NCBI GenBank assembly: GCA_964409775.1
Contig: CAYPEI010000017.1
Span: 1 to 64,000 of the forward strand
Source of the DNA: JAHBXL01 sp964409775
GTDB lineage: Bacteria; Planctomycetota; Phycisphaerae; Phycisphaerales; UBA1924
Reading direction: 5' to 3'
Length of the DNA: 64,000 bases
The position numbers were made by a program, and so were the translations under genes. Shown here piece after piece: positions 23,729-34,043 of the stretch. The stretch's first letter is position 1, and each line of letters opens with the position of its first letter. The notes beneath the pieces are model-generated. The model did no database searches. It had not been told where the DNA came from and saw only the letters and a program-made list of their open reading frames with translations.

Positions 23729-24760
23729 GTGGAGATCAGCGTCCTCATCCCGACCTTCGGCCGCGCCGCCAAACTCGCCCGCTGCCTGGCCCGGCTCTCG
23801 CGCCAGGACCTCGACCATCGGAAGTTCGAGATCCTGATCGGCGTGGACGGTCGCGACGAAGCGAGCGAGCCGGACGATGAGGCCGCGCAGGCGGTCCACG
23901 CGCTCGCCTCCACAAGCGCCGGCGCGATGCGCGCGGCGGTGTACGAGTTCGACCACGCCGGGCCGGGCGCGACCCGCAACAAACTCGCCCGCCACGCGTC
24001 CGGTCGGGTCCTGCTCCTGCTGAACGATGATGTCCTGCCCGAGCCCGACCTGCTCACAAACCATCTTCGGGCGCACGACGCACGCGGGAGCAGCCCGGCG
24101 ATGGTCCTCGGCGCTGCGCCGTGGGTCGTCCCGACGGCCGGCGAGGACACCCTGTTTGACCGTCTCGTGCGCGAGACCTCGATGATCTTCTTCTACGACC
24201 GCATGCACGAGGCGATTGCCCGCGGCGAGGTCGGGCCGTCGCACGACTGGGGCTTCCGCCATGCGTGGACGCTGAACCTGAGTCTGCCGCGCAAGGACTT
24301 CGAACGCGTAGGGCGATTCGACGAGCGCCTGACCTACGCCTGCTACGAGGACCTGGAGTTTGCCCGGCGCGTTCACGCGCAGGGCGCAACGCCGGTGCTG
24401 TATCACCCCGAGTGCATCGTGCACCACGATCACCGCATCACCCCCGAGTCCTACCTCGCCCGGGAGCGGCTCATGGGCAGGGCCGCGATCCAACTTGCCG
24501 GCGCAGCGCCGGAGTGCGCGCGGGAGATTTTCGGCCGCGACATCACCGGCGCGGATGAACTGGCCTACAGCCTCGGGTTCGTGCAGCGCGAGCGCCCGCT
24601 GGCCGAACGGCTGGAGAAGTCGTTCGGCGCGCTCGCGACGATCCCTTCGGGGGCGGTGGATGGGCCGCACGCGCCGGTAATCCTTCGGACGATGTACGAG
24701 CATCACCTGCTCCTGAAGCGGTGGGAGTGGCGGCGGGGCCTGTGCGAAGCGCGGGCCTGA
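23729..24760 (+). CDS. Family 2 glycosyltransferase
   Basis: 343 residues starting with the GT-A nucleotide-binding strand ISVLIPTFGRAAKLARCL. A DD motif in LLLNDDVLPEPDLL (about 94-107) binds the metal and sugar nucleotide, and ETSMIFF...DERLTYACYEDLEFARRVH is the acceptor-side ED motif. The start is GTG at 23729; the codons before it overlap the divergent promoter region. Target polysaccharide or protein unknown; a cell-envelope role is likely with KDO genes elsewhere in the window. Confidence 0.9.
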   Translation: MEISVLIPTFGRAAKLARCLARLSRQDLDHRKFEILIGVDGRDEASEPDDEAAQAVHALASTSAGAMRAAVYEFDHAGPGATRNKLARHASGRVLLLLNDDVLPEPDLLTNHLRAHDARGSSPAMVLGAAPWVVPTAGEDTLFDRLVRETSMIFFYDRMHEAIARGEVGPSHDWGFRHAWTLNLSLPRKDFERVGRFDERLTYACYEDLEFARRVHAQGATPVLYHPECIVHHDHRITPESYLARERLMGRAAIQLAGAAPECAREIFGRDITGADELAYSLGFVQRERPLAERLEKSFGALATIPSGAVDGPHAPVILRTMYEHHLLLKRWEWRRGLCEARA

Positions 24761-24802
24761 TCTTCTTCAGAGGGAAGTGCCGGTTTCCCGTTCACATGTG
24801 AC

Positions 24803-25924
24803 CTATCGGCCGCGCTGCGCACTCGCTGCCTGAGGGCCGGTTGTCCCCCAGAACCTCGCCCAGTTCTTCCACGCAAACCCCGCGATCTCGTCGCCGGTCC
24901 ACCCGCGCGCCGAGAGCGCATCCAGCAGGATCGCAAAGTCCCGCGGCCGGTCGATCCCCTCGGGCAGCGCCAGCGCCGAGAACCCGCCATCGGCATCGCT
25001 CCCCAGGCCGACATGGGCGCGAGTGCCCGCCAGGTCGCACACACGCTCAACGTGGGCGATCGTCTCATCGATTGTCGCGCGGCCTTCCTTCCCCGCCGGC
25101 CGCAGGAACTTGCTGTACAGGTTCAGGCCGATGACGCCGCCGCGGCTCACGATCGTCCTGATCTGCTCATCGGTCAGGTGCCGCTGGTTCCGGCCCGAGG
25201 GATCGACGATGGCCCGGCAGTTGGAGTGCGACGCCACGATGCGCCGGTCGGTGAGGTCGAGCAGTTCACCAAACGACCGGTCGCTCAGGTGCGAGGCATC
25301 GTGCACCAGCCCCAGCCGATCGATCTCCCGGACCAGCGCGCGGCCCAGGTCAGTGATCCCCGTTTCGGTCGTGTTGCCGCCGGCGTAGCGGGAGAGCCGG
25401 GCCCAGGTCAGCCCGACGGCGCACGCGCCGCGGTCCTTCCACCACGCCAACTCATCGGGCGTGCGGATCGGGTCCGCGCCCTCGATGAGGACGCCGATGT
25501 GCAGTGTGTTGCTCAGCCGCCCGATGCGCTTCTCCAGCGGCACCGGGACGACGGAGGAAACGCCCATCCCGCCGCGGATCTCGCCGATCCCCGGTTCAGC
25601 GCGCAGGCAGTCGGGCACGTCGATCGAGACCAGTCCCATGTCGCGCCACGTCAGGTACGCCTCGATCTGCGCCCGCCCGACCGCGTGCGCACGCGCGGCA
25701 TCCCCCGCGGGATAGCCGACGGCGTCGCTGCCGTCGGGCTCGGTGAAGACGGTCGCGAGCGCGAACCGCACATTCCCGGCCGCCAGTTCCGGCAGCGTCA
25801 CGCTCGCGGGTTCGAACGGCCCGATCGCGCTGGTGTCCGCCGGGAGCGGAACCAGCATGTCACGCCGGTTCAACGCCAGGCAGGCAAGGTCGAGGTGGGC
25901 GTCAAAGAAGGGCGTTGCGGGCAC
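24803..25924 (-). CDS. Membrane dipeptidase (peptidase M19)
   Basis: A 373-residue zinc dipeptidase of the renal-dipeptidase family. Metal ligands are visible: HxD in FDAHLDLA (about 8), Glu in LIEGADP (the bridging Glu), His in DASHLSD and His in ASHSNCRA, with Asp in GLGSDADGG. It cleaves L-D or L-L dipeptides and may recycle peptidoglycan peptides. Start and end are standard. The next gene on this strand (aminotransferase) is 120 bases upstream, so they may be co-transcribed. Confidence 0.93.
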   Translation of the reverse strand: MPATPFFDAHLDLACLALNRRDMLVPLPADTSAIGPFEPASVTLPELAAGNVRFALATVFTEPDGSDAVGYPAGDAARAHAVGRAQIEAYLTWRDMGLVSIDVPDCLRAEPGIGEIRGGMGVSSVVPVPLEKRIGRLSNTLHIGVLIEGADPIRTPDELAWWKDRGACAVGLTWARLSRYAGGNTTETGITDLGRALVREIDRLGLVHDASHLSDRSFGELLDLTDRRIVASHSNCRAIVDPSGRNQRHLTDEQIRTIVSRGGVIGLNLYSKFLRPAGKEGRATIDETIAHVERVCDLAGTRAHVGLGSDADGGFSALALPEGIDRPRDFAILLDALSARGWTGDEIAGFAWKNWARFWGTTGPQAASAQRGR

Positions 25925-26044
25925 GGGTCGGTTCCTTGATGGTCCGAGAGGGGCACACCCGCACCGAGGACTTGGCTGGGTCGAGCCGGCGACGGGCGCT
26001 CCCGTCGAGAACCCTTCGGGCCGGGAGTTCCCGCGGCCCGGTGT

Positions 26045-27295
26045 TCATCGCAGCGATGCCACGAACTCGCCCAGCCTCGCCATTCCCTGCTCGATCTGAC
26101 GCTCCGAGCAGGCGAAACTGATGCGGAGGTGGTTCTTGCCGCAGCCGCCGAAGTCCTCTCCCGGCACGCACGCGACCCGCTGCGTCGCCAGCAGCGATTC
26201 GCAGAAGTCCAGCGCTCCCGAGATCCTGCGCCCGTCCGGCCCGGCCTTGCCGAAGTGCGCGGAGACATCGGGGAACAGGTAAAACGCCCCGGTGGGCTGC
26301 GCCGCCTTCAGACCCGGCACCTTCTTCGACAGTGAGAAGATCAGTTCCGCGCGCCGCGCGAACGCCTTGCGCATGTCCTCCACTTCCGCCGCGCACTCGC
26401 GCAGGGCGACGCCGATCGCCGGATACACGAACGACGTGATGTTCGTGGTCATCTGGCCCTGCAGCGTTACCATCGCCTTCATGAACTTCAGGCCCCAGGC
26501 CCCGCTCGTCACCGTGTAGCCGATGCGCCACCCGGTCATGGCATAGGCCTTGGAGAGCCCGTTCACAGTGATCACCCGCTCGGCGATCTCGGGGATGGAG
26601 CCGATCGAGAAGTGCGGCGCCCCGCCGTACACGATCTTCTCGTAAATCTCGTCGGAGATCACCACGATGTCGGGCGCGACCGTCCGTGCGGCCTCCGCGA
26701 TCACCGCGCCCAGTTCCCGCAACTCGCGCTCGTTGTACATCGTCCCGCACGGGTTCGACGGCGAGTTGAGCGTCACAGCGCGGGTCCGCGGCGTGATCGC
26801 CGCCCGGAGTTGCTCCGGGCTCATCTTGAACGACGACTCCACACCCGTCGGAACCTCGACCACCTTCGCGCCGGCCAGTTCGGCCAGCGGCGCATACGAC
26901 ACCCACGCGGGGACCGGCAGGACCATCTCCCCGGGCGCGACCCCGCCCGCGGGATGGTCGAACAGGCACTGGTAGATCACGTACAGCGCGTGCTTTCCCC
27001 CGGCCGAGATGCCCACGTGATCGGGGGTCACCCCGACGATCCGGTTCTCCCGCGAGACTTTCTCGGCCACCGCCGCCCGGGTGTCCGGGTCGCCCATGGT
27101 CGGCATGTACTTGGTCTGCCCCGCGAGCAGCGCGTCGATCGCCGCCCGCTTGATCCGCTCCGGCGTGTCAAAGTCCGGCTCCCCCGCCGCGAAACTCAGC
27201 ACATCAACGCCCTGCCGCGCCAGGTCCTTTGCCCGGTTCATCACCGCGACGGTGGAGGACGGCCTGAGTTCACTGACCCGCCGGGAGAGGTTCAT
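26045..27295 (-). CDS. Class I/II aminotransferase (aspartate aminotransferase-like)
   Basis: PLP-dependent transaminase of 416 residues. LSFAAGEPDFDTPERIK, SGGKHALY, PVPAWVSY, NSPSNPCG and the Schiff-base lysine in NGLSKAYAMTGWRIGY are all present, and the C-terminal RISFACS binds the substrate carboxylate (Arg). This subgroup (subclass I-gamma) usually uses aspartate or aromatic amino acids; the exact specificity is not certain. ATG at 27295 begins MNLSRRVSELRPS, the usual N-terminus. Confidence 0.93.
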   Translation of the reverse strand: MNLSRRVSELRPSSTVAVMNRAKDLARQGVDVLSFAAGEPDFDTPERIKRAAIDALLAGQTKYMPTMGDPDTRAAVAEKVSRENRIVGVTPDHVGISAGGKHALYVIYQCLFDHPAGGVAPGEMVLPVPAWVSYAPLAELAGAKVVEVPTGVESSFKMSPEQLRAAITPRTRAVTLNSPSNPCGTMYNERELRELGAVIAEAARTVAPDIVVISDEIYEKIVYGGAPHFSIGSIPEIAERVITVNGLSKAYAMTGWRIGYTVTSGAWGLKFMKAMVTLQGQMTTNITSFVYPAIGVALRECAAEVEDMRKAFARRAELIFSLSKKVPGLKAAQPTGAFYLFPDVSAHFGKAGPDGRRISGALDFCESLLATQRVACVPGEDFGGCGKNHLRISFACSERQIEQGMARLGEFVASLR

Positions 27296-27446
27296 GGCCT
27301 GAGCATATCGGCGCCGCGGGTGCGGGGTCTTTGGGGCGACACGCGCCGCTCTTGGCGAGTTCTTCATGCGGCCGGTCCCGTCTCGATTTCGGAATGCCGA
27401 TACAGTCCAAACTCAACAGCCCGGCCATTCCCAGGGGCCCGCCGAG

Positions 27447-28853
27447 ATGCTCGATCGCCGTCACTTCATCGCCCGCGCAACCGCCTTCGGCGCGGGCTTC
27501 GCCGCGCTCCGCGCGGGGCTCGCCCATGGGATCGACCTCGCGTCCCGCCGCATGGACGGGCCATACGGCCCGCTCGTGCGCGATCCGCAGGGCCTGCTCG
27601 ATCTCCCCGCCGGGTTCTCGTACCAGGTGCTCGCGCGATACGGCGACGAGATGGACGACGGCCTGATCGTCCCGGGCAAGCAGGATGCGATGGCGGCCTT
27701 TCCGCGGCCCGACGGGCTGACCGCGCTCGTTGTCAACCACGAGGTCGAGATCCCCGCGCACGGGCCTCTCGGCGCGTTCGGCCGGAAGGACGAGCGCCTG
27801 TCGCAGTTCCCCGCCGCGGCGTTCTATGACAGCGGCCCGCGCGCCCGCGGCGGGTGCAGCACGATTGTCTACGACACCAGGGCGAGAGAGGTCCGCCGAA
27901 AGTCCCTCACGCTCGCCGGGACGGTCCGCAACTGCGCCGGCGGCACGACGCCCTGGAACACCTGGCTCACCTGCGAGGAGTGCTTCGAGTCCACGGGCAA
28001 CGGCTTCGAACAGGACCACGGCTACGTCTTCGAGTGCCGGCCGCTGGAGCCCGGCCCGGAGGTCAACCCCCGGCCTATCCGCGCGATGGGTCGCTTCAAT
28101 CACGAGGCCGTCTGCATCGATCCGGCCTTGGGCGTGGTGTACCTCACCGAAGACCGATCCGACGGGCTGCTCTACCGCTTTCTGCCCGCCGATCGCACCA
28201 ACCTGCACGCCGGTGGCCGGCTGCAGGCGCTGGCCATGCGCGGACGCAAGGGGCGGTCGCTCCGCAACTGGGAGGACAGCGAGCCGGTCCGGCCCGGAAC
28301 GATCCTGCCCGTCGAATGGGTGGACCTCGACGGCGTCGACACGCCGGTTGACGACCTCCGCTATCGCGGGTTCGCGGCCGGCGCAGCACGGTTCGCGCGG
28401 GGAGAGGGGATGTGGTTCGGCATCGGCCCCGGCGCCGATGCACACTCGGCCCGGTCCACAGCGCGGGTGTACTTCGCCTGCACCAACGGCGGCCTGAAGC
28501 GCATGGGGCAACTGTGGCGCTATCTGCCCAGCCCGTACGAAGGCACCGCCCGCGAACGCGAAGATGGCGGGCTGCTCGAACTGTTCGTCGAGCCCAACGA
28601 CTCCCGGATCGTCGCCAACGCCGACAACCTGTCCGTCACGCCGTGGGGCGGCCTGGTGGTGTGCGAGGACAGCGACTTCGACCAGCAGCGTCTGCTGCTC
28701 GTGGCGCCGGACGGCTCGGTCAGCACGTTTGCGCTCAACGCCCTGAACGCCTCAGAGTTTGCCGGTTCGTGCTTCTCCCCCGACGGCACGACGATGTTCG
28801 TGAACATCCAGAATCCCGGCATTACGCTGGCAATCCACGGCCGCTGGCGGTAA
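27447..28853 (+). CDS. PhoX-like (DUF839) exported protein
   Basis: 468 residues of the DUF839 family that includes PhoX alkaline phosphatases. The N-terminus MLDRRHFIARATAFGAG has a twin-arginine (RRxF) signal. A beta-propeller follows with GCSTIVYD, GGTTPWNTWLTCEECFE (the family cysteine/threonine motif), RFNHEAVCIDPALGVVYLTEDRSDGLLYRF, and the ending SCFSPDGTTMFVNIQNPG. These match the calcium- and iron-binding PhoX layout, but substrate is not provable from sequence. The ATG chosen fits the Tat start; an upstream in-frame GTG or ATG at 27366 would give 27 extra residues. Confidence 0.9.
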   Translation: MLDRRHFIARATAFGAGFAALRAGLAHGIDLASRRMDGPYGPLVRDPQGLLDLPAGFSYQVLARYGDEMDDGLIVPGKQDAMAAFPRPDGLTALVVNHEVEIPAHGPLGAFGRKDERLSQFPAAAFYDSGPRARGGCSTIVYDTRAREVRRKSLTLAGTVRNCAGGTTPWNTWLTCEECFESTGNGFEQDHGYVFECRPLEPGPEVNPRPIRAMGRFNHEAVCIDPALGVVYLTEDRSDGLLYRFLPADRTNLHAGGRLQALAMRGRKGRSLRNWEDSEPVRPGTILPVEWVDLDGVDTPVDDLRYRGFAAGAARFARGEGMWFGIGPGADAHSARSTARVYFACTNGGLKRMGQLWRYLPSPYEGTAREREDGGLLELFVEPNDSRIVANADNLSVTPWGGLVVCEDSDFDQQRLLLVAPDGSVSTFALNALNASEFAGSCFSPDGTTMFVNIQNPGITLAIHGRWR

Positions 28854-28903
28854 AAACAGGGTTTTGTAAGGACTGTCCGCGAACCATCCGTCAGACCCCG
28901 GCT

Positions 28904-28933
28904 TTGGACTGCCCCGATGACCGGGCCTATCCT
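28904..28933 (+). promoter_or_regulatory. Candidate rpsO promoter
   Basis: TTGGAC (28904-28909) and TATCCT (28928-28933) are 18 bases apart, upstream of rpsO; transcription would start near 28940, leaving a 36-base leader. Hexamers match sigma70-type consensus in five and four of six positions. Confidence 0.5.
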
Positions 28934-28975
28934 CGTCGTCTGACGCAACCCCAACGGCTAGAGGCAAAGGCAGCA

Positions 28976-29242
28976 ATGAACGAGGCTCAGTTCCGCGCAC
29001 AGACTGTTCAGGCAAACCGTCGACACGGCAAGGACTCCGGCTCGCCGGAGGTCCAGATCTCGTTGCTCACCAACGACATCAACTTCCTGTCGCAGCACCT
29101 CCAGAACCACCGGAAGGACAACAGTTCCCGCCGTGGCCTGACGCTGAAGGTCGCCCGGCGCAATCGCCTTCTGAAGTACCTGGCCCGGACGGACAAGGAC
29201 GGGTACACCGCCCTGATCGGCCGCCTCGGCCTGCGCAAGTAA
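28976..29242 (+). CDS. rpsO: 30S ribosomal protein S15
   Basis: 88 residues, the usual length, with the conserved HGKDSGSPEVQI, LTNDINFLSQHLQ-HRKD and RRGL-KVARRNRLLKYL segments that contact 16S rRNA. rpsO followed by pnp is the classical order. A strong hairpin terminator follows directly, so most rpsO transcripts should end before pnp. Confidence 0.98.
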   Translation: MNEAQFRAQTVQANRRHGKDSGSPEVQISLLTNDINFLSQHLQNHRKDNSSRRGLTLKVARRNRLLKYLARTDKDGYTALIGRLGLRK

Positions 29243-29247
29243 TCACC

Positions 29248-29273
29248 AAGCCCCTCGCGAAAGCGGGGGGCTT
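29248..29273 (+). terminator. rpsO terminator
   Basis: AAGCCCCTCGC-gaaa-GCGGGGGGCTT forms an 11-bp stem (one G.U pair) with a GAAA tetraloop, followed by GTCGTTT. It lies 5 bases after the rpsO stop. Confidence 0.8.
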
Positions 29274-29543
29274 GTCGTTTCCGGCCCGGTACGGGCCAGG
29301 CGCTGAGCGGATCGTGGCCCTTCGCGGTCCGGGCGTCTGCGAACAATGTCGAAGAAGGGCAGGGAGTGGGGCGCCGTCCGCGACCCGGGTGGCAGTGGGC
29401 ACGGGGCAGTCGATGACTGTCTCATGCCTTCTGCCTCCGAATGGGCGTCAGGCCGGCGAGTCAAGCCGTGATCCGCGACCAAAGCCCCGTTCGGGCTGCC
29501 CGCGCGCGGATTTCAGGCGCAGCCGATCTGGAGGTCGAAGGCA
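29274..29543. other. rpsO-pnp spacer
   Basis: No gene is seen. A pnp leader in many bacteria carries an autoregulatory stem recognised by PNPase and RNase III; here the last 30 bases give a purine-rich ribosome binding site (GGAGG) 10 bases before the pnp ATG. I could not define a convincing long stem by eye. Confidence 0.4.
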
Positions 29544-31694
<2,151 letters not shown>

Positions 31695-31719
31695 CAGACC
31701 CGCTTCAAGACTGAACTTG

Positions 31720-31757
31720 GCGCAAGTCCATGATCGTCATGGACTTGCGCTGTTTTT
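31720..31757 (+). terminator. pnp terminator
   Basis: GCGCAAGTCCATGA (31720-31733) and TCATGGACTTGCGC (31737-31750) form a perfect 14-bp stem with a TCG loop, followed by TGTTTTT. Efficient intrinsic terminator 26 bases after the pnp stop. Confidence 0.9.
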
Positions 31758-32100
31758 GCCGCCCGAAACTGCCCGAGCCGCTCAAACGCCCGCCCCAATC
31801 CCGGGTGGAAGTTATGCACATCTTTCCGCGCGGGGCTTTGCCGAACCTTGAACTCTTGGTAGTCTGGTCCCGGTTCATGTGTGTTCACCGTGGCGGGGTT
31901 TTTCCCGCCGGGCAGTCAATCTGAGGTTTTCGTGTCAGTGCAAAGTTGGGTGCTGGAGCGGCGGCGCCAACGTGTTGCAAATGTGCACGCGATGGCTGTA
32001 GTGTGTTCTCGGGGCCGACACGCCGCCCCACCCCGGTGCGCCGACACGGCCGCTGCTGAACCCCCATGGGTTCGCGCGGCGACGGCAAGCGGGTCTCGCC
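31758..32100. other. Non-coding region before the cold-shock gene
   Basis: Apart from the promoter candidate at 31975-32002, it carries a GGCGGG-gtttt-CCCGCC hairpin at about 31896-31913. No protein-coding frame has support. If transcription starts near 32008 the cold-shock mRNA would have a 93-base leader, as expected for cold-regulated messages. Confidence 0.45.
31975..32002 (+). promoter_or_regulatory. Candidate promoter of the cold-shock gene
   Basis: TTGCAA (31975-31980) and TGTAGT (31997-32002), 16 bases apart. The -10 match is weak. Confidence 0.35.
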
Positions 32101-32394
32101 ATGTCTGATGCCAGTCCGAAGCAGATCATCGACGTCCAGGGTGCCGTCAAGTGGTTTGATCCAAAGAAGGGCTTCGGCTTCATCGTCGGCCCCGAGGGGC
32201 AGGACGTTTTCGTTCACTACTCCAAAATCCAGGGCGAGGGCTTCAGGGTCCTCAAGGACGGTTCCGCCGTCTCGTACGACGCCGAACTGACCGAACGCGG
32301 CTGGCACGCCACACGCGTTGTTCGCATGGATCCCACCCCGCTCGAAGTCACCATCCCCCAGCGGAAAACCTACACGCGATCCCCGCGCCGCTGA
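32101..32394 (+). CDS. Cold-shock domain protein
   Basis: RNA/ssDNA-binding OB-fold chaperone of 97 residues. RNP1 is KKGFGFIVG (22-30) and RNP2 is DVFVHYSKIQ (35-44), in the standard cold-shock order; the usual domain is about 67 residues, and here a basic C-terminal tail (PQRKTYTRSPRR) extends it. The N-terminus has ten extra residues. No Shine-Dalgarno is obvious upstream of the ATG. Confidence 0.9.
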   Translation: MSDASPKQIIDVQGAVKWFDPKKGFGFIVGPEGQDVFVHYSKIQGEGFRVLKDGSAVSYDAELTERGWHATRVVRMDPTPLEVTIPQRKTYTRSPRR

Positions 32395-32424
32395 ACACGC
32401 GCGGCTCCGTCCCGCTCGGGCGCG

Positions 32425-32952
32425 CTATTTCAACTCGTGCTGGCCACGATCCGCCCGCTGCCGGTTCCACATCGCCAGCGCCGGCGGATGGTCCTTTGCC
32501 AGTTTTACCAACTGGCTCGCGGTGCACTCCAGCCGGAGGGCGGCCTTGCGTGGATCCCAGTTGCACGCGGCGATGACATCCAGCGCCTCGGCGAGCATCG
32601 CCGGAAAGTCCTGATGTCGGTTGCTGCACGAGATGCGTCCGCCCTGCGTGCGCGACCGCCACAGCCCCGAGCCGATCTCCCCGATCGGCACGGGCACCCG
32701 AGTCCCGATCGCCAGCGCCAGCCGCAGGCGGCGCAGCGCCACGCGCTTGTTCTCGCCCTGGCTCCGCCGCTCGCTCGCATGCGCCGAGATTCCCGTCGGC
32801 CGGTGCGTGAGTTCGACGAGTGTCTCCACCTTGTTGCGGTTCTGCCCTCCCGGCCCGCCGCTGCGTCCGGTGCCGAGCGTGCACTGCCGCAGGAGGCTCT
32901 CGTCATCAAGGGACGCCGGGTGCGCCCACCGCTCGATCGGCGGCCGGTTCAC
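32425..32952 (-). CDS. Release-factor-like protein with GGQ motif
   Basis: A 175-residue protein with one class I release-factor catalytic domain: GRSGGPGGQNRNKVETLVELTH carries GGQ, which triggers peptidyl-tRNA hydrolysis. There is no codon-recognition domain, as in ArfB/YaeJ-type rescue factors, but the tail after about 85 is not the basic ArfB tail; instead it has an 80-residue extension (LAEALDVIAACNWDPRKAALRLECTASQLVKLA) resembling a small helical DNA/RNA-binding fold. Start is GTG at 32952, overlapping the tsaD stop. Confidence 0.82.
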   Translation of the reverse strand: MNRPPIERWAHPASLDDESLLRQCTLGTGRSGGPGGQNRNKVETLVELTHRPTGISAHASERRSQGENKRVALRRLRLALAIGTRVPVPIGEIGSGLWRSRTQGGRISCSNRHQDFPAMLAEALDVIAACNWDPRKAALRLECTASQLVKLAKDHPPALAMWNRQRADRGQHELK

Positions 32953-34043
32953 GGCGCCGCTCCCGACGGGGCCGCGGCGAAGGACAGCGCATCGCCCCGC
33001 CAGCCACGCGACACAAGCACGCAGTGCCCCAGCGCCGCGATCATGGCCGCGTTGTCCAGGCAGAACTCCATCTCGGGGAGCCGGACATCCAGCCCGCGTC
33101 GGGCTCCAAGGTCGAGCAGCCGGCGGCGCAGCGCGGAGTTGGCGCACACCCCGCCGCCCACCAGCACCGTCGGGCACCGCGGGTGTTGATCCAGGGCGCG
33201 TTCGAGTTTCAACTCGACCGCGCCGACCGCGGCGTGCTGAAACGTCGCGGCGACCTGCGCGGCGGACATCGTCGGCTGTCGCGCCGCCTCGCCGCGAGCC
33301 TCCCGCCGCTGCCGCGCGGTCTCGCTCTCCGGCACGCCCCGAAAGGCGTACAGAGCCGCCGTTTTCAACCCGGAGAACGAAAAGTCCAGCGAGTCGGGAG
33401 CGATCCTTGCGATCGGGAAGCCCGGGGTCACGGGCTCGGCGGTCTGTGCCAGCCGATCGACCTCCGGACCGCCCGGGAACCCCAGCCCCAGGATCGCCGC
33501 GACCTTGTCATAGGCCTCGCCGATCGCGTCGTCGATTGTCGAGCCGATGCGGCGTGCATCGTCCACACCCTCGCACAGAGAGATCGACGAGTGCCCGCCG
33601 CTCACCACCAGACCGATCGCGGGAAACTTCGGAAGCGCGGGAACAGCGGGGGGCCGGCCGATCCACCCCGCCGCGAGGTGCGCATGGACATGGTTGACTC
33701 CCACGCACGGCAGCCCCAGGCCCATCGCGAAGCCCTTGGCCGCCGCGACGCCGACCACCAGCGAGCCGATCAGGCCCGGTCGGCTCCCCACGGCGACCGC
33801 ATGCAACTCGTCCATCGCGACGCCCGATTCACGGATCGCGCGCCGCGCGATCGGCAGGATGCGTTCCGCGTGCGCGCGGCTGGCGATCTCCGGCACCACG
33901 CCCCGATACTCCGCGTGCAGGTCGTGCTGCGAGGCGATCACGTTCGACAGCACCTCGCGCCCGCCGCGGACAACGGCCGCGGCGGTCTCGTCGCAGGACG
34001 TCTCGATGCCCAGCACCAGCCGATGGTCGGGGTGCTCAGCCAC
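32949..34043 (-). CDS. tsaD: tRNA N6-adenosine threonylcarbamoyltransferase
   Basis: Catalytic subunit of the t6A complex (TsaBDE) that adds threonylcarbamoyl to A37 of ANN-decoding tRNAs, including tRNA-Thr and tRNA-Lys. The 364 residues have VLGIETSCDETAAAVV, the metal-binding HAERILP and GVNHVHAHLAAG (HxxxH-like) motif, and SGGHSSISL. GTG at 34043 is the likely start; the ctp stop lies inside it. It is followed by the release-factor-like gene. Confidence 0.94.
   Translation of the reverse strand: MAEHPDHRLVLGIETSCDETAAAVVRGGREVLSNVIASQHDLHAEYRGVVPEIASRAHAERILPIARRAIRESGVAMDELHAVAVGSRPGLIGSLVVGVAAAKGFAMGLGLPCVGVNHVHAHLAAGWIGRPPAVPALPKFPAIGLVVSGGHSSISLCEGVDDARRIGSTIDDAIGEAYDKVAAILGLGFPGGPEVDRLAQTAEPVTPGFPIARIAPDSLDFSFSGLKTAALYAFRGVPESETARQRREARGEAARQPTMSAAQVAATFQHAAVGAVELKLERALDQHPRCPTVLVGGGVCANSALRRRLLDLGARRGLDVRLPEMEFCLDNAAMIAALGHCVLVSRGWRGDALSFAAAPSGAAP

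Noticed and set aside
26612..27829. 405-codon plus-strand frame opposite the aminotransferase
   Set aside because: Arg/Pro/His-rich; overlaps PLP enzyme motifs on the minus strand and the PhoX-like gene in another frame.
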